From contig JAPYRM010000049.1 in NCBI GenBank assembly GCA_029941175.1, positions 1 through 6,660 of the forward strand: DNA of 6,660 nucleotides. Reading direction: 5' to 3'. Under the pieces are notes generated by a model, which was not told where the DNA came from, ran no database searches, and was given only the letters and a program-made list of their open reading frames with translations. Shown here in pieces: positions 5,556 through 6,660 of this stretch (positions within the stretch are counted from its first letter, which is position 1; each line of letters opens with the position of its first letter). The stretch is from Halobacteriales archaeon (GTDB taxonomy: Archaea > Halobacteriota > Halobacteria > Halobacteriales > Hikarchaeaceae). Made by a program: the position numbers and the translations under genes.

Positions 5556-6083
5556 TCAATAACCTGGACTTCTCTCTTCAGCATCCTCACGTTGATTAAC
5601 CAACCGTGCAAACACAAACATGGCATCTGATAGTCTATTCAAATATTTTAAACATAACCCTATCTCGTTTCCTTCTTTTACAAGCGCAACCACCCTTCTC
5701 TCTGCTCTTCTGCACACTGCCCTCGCGTTGTGCAATTTTGCCCCGTCTTCACTCCCTCCTGGGAGTATAAATGAGTGGAGTGGTTCCAATTCTCTCTCAC
5801 AATCATCAATCCAGTCCTCAACCAATCGAATATGTTCAGATGTTATCTCCACTTTCCCTTCTTCTACACATGCAAGCTGTGCTTGAATTATGTGTAGGTG
5901 ATTCTGAATTCCATTAAGATATGCTCCTATATCCTCATACTTTATCATAGAAACCATACCTATGGCCGAATTCAACTCATCGACAGTACCATATGATTCT
6001 ACCCTGGTATCATCTTTGTCTACCCATTCCCCATTTGCCAAATCGGTTTTTCCTGAATCTCCACGTTTTGTATATATTTTCAT
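5556..6083 (-). CDS. pduO: PduO-type cob(I)alamin adenosyltransferase
   Basis: Transfers the adenosyl group from ATP to cob(I)alamin to make adenosylcobalamin (coenzyme B12), acting as a cytosolic trimer of helical bundles. The product is 175 residues, normal for the family. Signature regions are all present: the N-terminal ATP-binding YTKRGDSGKTDL (4-15), ESYGTVDELNSAIG (29-42), FILPGGS (105-111), the ATP/catalytic helix HNARAVCRRAER (118-129; Arg121, Arg125, Arg126, Glu128) and YLNRLSDAMFVFAR (147-160; Asn149, Arg150). The start ATG 6083 opens directly with the conserved MKIYTKRGD strand. No B12-dependent enzyme or corrin synthesis gene is nearby, so the role is inferred from family alone; it probably serves mutase or ribonucleotide reductase cofactor needs. 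I see no convincing cobalamin riboswitch in the 210-base upstream gap. A T7 stretch follows the stop. Confidence 0.95.
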   Translation of the reverse strand: MKIYTKRGDSGKTDLANGEWVDKDDTRVESYGTVDELNSAIGMVSMIKYEDIGAYLNGIQNHLHIIQAQLACVEEGKVEITSEHIRLVEDWIDDCERELEPLHSFILPGGSEDGAKLHNARAVCRRAERRVVALVKEGNEIGLCLKYLNRLSDAMFVFARLVNQREDAEERSPGY

Positions 6084-6265
6084 ATGATTTTTACAACTTC
6101 TTTTGTGTGAGGGGGTATCGTTTTACCTATTCTATCTTCCACCAACATATGCGTTTTCTAAGTTTGATTTTCATCTCTCGTTTATATATCTCATCATACA
6201 GTTTATACATCTGCCCAAATCGATAGACTTAGTCCACATAGAACTTTTAAGTTTCATGTCCAAAA

Positions 6266-6273
6266 CTTATATC
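6266..6273 (+). promoter_or_regulatory. TATA-like element upstream of the small membrane-protein gene
   Basis: CTTATATC is centred about 28 bases before ATG 6297, the spacing for a leaderless archaeal start. The rest of the gap between 6084 and 6296 is AT-rich and holds further TATA-like strings (TTTATATA at 6181-6188, GTTTATAC at 6201-6208). No gene could be assigned to those strings, and nothing else is recognisable there. Confidence 0.4.
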
Positions 6274-6296
6274 CCGCCTCAAGTCACTGATTTGAT

Positions 6297-6530
6297 ATGG
6301 GGCTCTTCCAGGATTACTACTCTTTTAAAGGCTGGAAAAAATGGCCAAAAAAACAATTGTATATACATGGAATCTTATATGCAGTATTTTTTAAAATTTT
6401 TATAGCTCTCGTTTTGATATTCCTATATGAACCAACCAATCTCCAAACAGTACTCGCATTTCTTTTTATTTTATGGGTAGTTTATCAACCAATTTTTAAC
6501 TTTTTGGCCTTTCGCATGCATCTACTATAA
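6297..6530 (+). CDS. Small two-helix membrane protein, function unknown
   Basis: Predicted 77-residue protein. A short aromatic and basic N-terminus (residues 1-20, with KGWKKWPKK) is followed by two hydrophobic helices at about 25-44 and 50-72, linked by a tight EPTN turn, so both ends should face the cytoplasm. I recognise no family. Support comes from the clean two-helix pattern with basic residues placed before helix 1, and from a TATA-like element at leaderless spacing. The alternative frame starting at ATG 6256 gives a less protein-like product that ends at 6405. The stop lies within the end of a facing minus-strand frame, overlapping it by six bases. It is divergent from the adenosyltransferase gene. 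Confidence 0.6.
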   Translation: MGLFQDYYSFKGWKKWPKKQLYIHGILYAVFFKIFIALVLIFLYEPTNLQTVLAFLFILWVVYQPIFNFLAFRMHLL

Positions 6531-6660
6531 TATTGGTCCTCCTTCTACTAATGTAGTTCCCAATTGCGATATTTTATTTAGATATACACCATTACTCTTT
6601 TCTAAATATAGTTCTACAATATTACAACATTCTAAAAAATCAAATGGATGTATTCGAAGA
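6525..6660 (-). CDS. C-terminal end of an unidentified protein entering from the right edge
   Basis: On the minus strand one frame stays open from the window edge (first full codon at 6659-6657) for 44 codons to TAG at 6527-6525, followed at once by a second TAG. The other two minus frames are closed early by stops. The translated end (for example PFDFLECC, and the closing TTLVEGGPIL) has a protein-like mix of residues, but it is too short to place in a family. Its stop overlaps the end of the facing small membrane-protein gene by six bases. With only 135 bases in an AT-rich region, a chance open frame cannot be excluded. Confidence 0.5.
   Translation of the reverse strand, partial: LRIHPFDFLECCNIVELYLEKSNGVYLNKISQLGTTLVEGGPIL

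Noticed and set aside
5620..5886. 88-codon plus-strand open frame
   Set aside because: It is antisense to the adenosyltransferase catalytic region and rich in Ser/Leu from reverse reading.
6084..6296. Cobalamin riboswitch upstream of the adenosyltransferase
   Set aside because: I could not find a B12-box-like conserved core or long pairing arms in the gap, and such riboswitches are not expected in archaea.
5993..6405. Two plus-strand open frames (5993-6226 and 6103-6405), including a start at ATG 6256
   Set aside because: They run through the AT-rich gap and give Phe/Tyr/Ile-rich products without consistent helices. The 6297 frame explains the later part better.
1..6660. Mobile element, CRISPR array or prophage remnants
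   Set aside because: No transposase or integrase, no regularly spaced repeats and no terminal inverted repeats were seen. The tRNA has no duplicated 3' end nearby that would mark an integration.

Overview
The window looks like ordinary chromosome from an archaeon, probably a moderately AT-rich euryarchaeal or Thermoplasmatota-type lineage that I cannot place more precisely. Three observations point to archaea. A tRNA-Val(CAC) has a typical archaeal D-arm and no encoded CCA. Several genes have an AT-rich, TATA-like element about 28-30 bases before the start codon, as expected for leaderless archaeal transcripts. The gene content (a HerA/FtsK-like ATPase, a SprT-like protease with a zinc ribbon, an endonuclease IV) also fits. 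No mobile element, CRISPR array, rRNA or phage gene is visible.

Left part (1-2037): a secreted lipoprotein gene runs off the left edge on the minus strand. It is divergent from a plus-strand DNA-repair pair: endonuclease IV (nfo), with all nine metal ligands, and an overlapping or abutting SprT/Spartan-like metalloprotease gene. One near-palindromic TATA-like element (571-578) lies between the divergent genes. AP-site incision and DNA-protein crosslink proteolysis are complementary repair activities, so the pair makes sense as an operon.

Middle (2050-3869): a four-helix membrane protein with a strongly basic N-terminus (minus strand) is divergent from a HerA-like P-loop ATPase. The ATPase carries an added coiled coil and a hydrophobic C-terminal tail. 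This is the least explained part of the window and the best candidate for an undescribed membrane-associated ATPase system, although the functional link is inferred only from position.

Right part (3907-6660): two tandem paralogous single-domain cupin genes two bases apart probably encode partner metalloenzyme subunits of unknown substrate. They end in a T-rich stretch and face a minus-strand tRNA-Val. Next comes a minus-strand PduO-type cob(I)alamin adenosyltransferase with a T7 stretch just after its stop. The window ends with a small two-helix membrane protein on the plus strand, whose end overlaps by six bases the apparent C-terminus of a minus-strand gene entering from the right edge.
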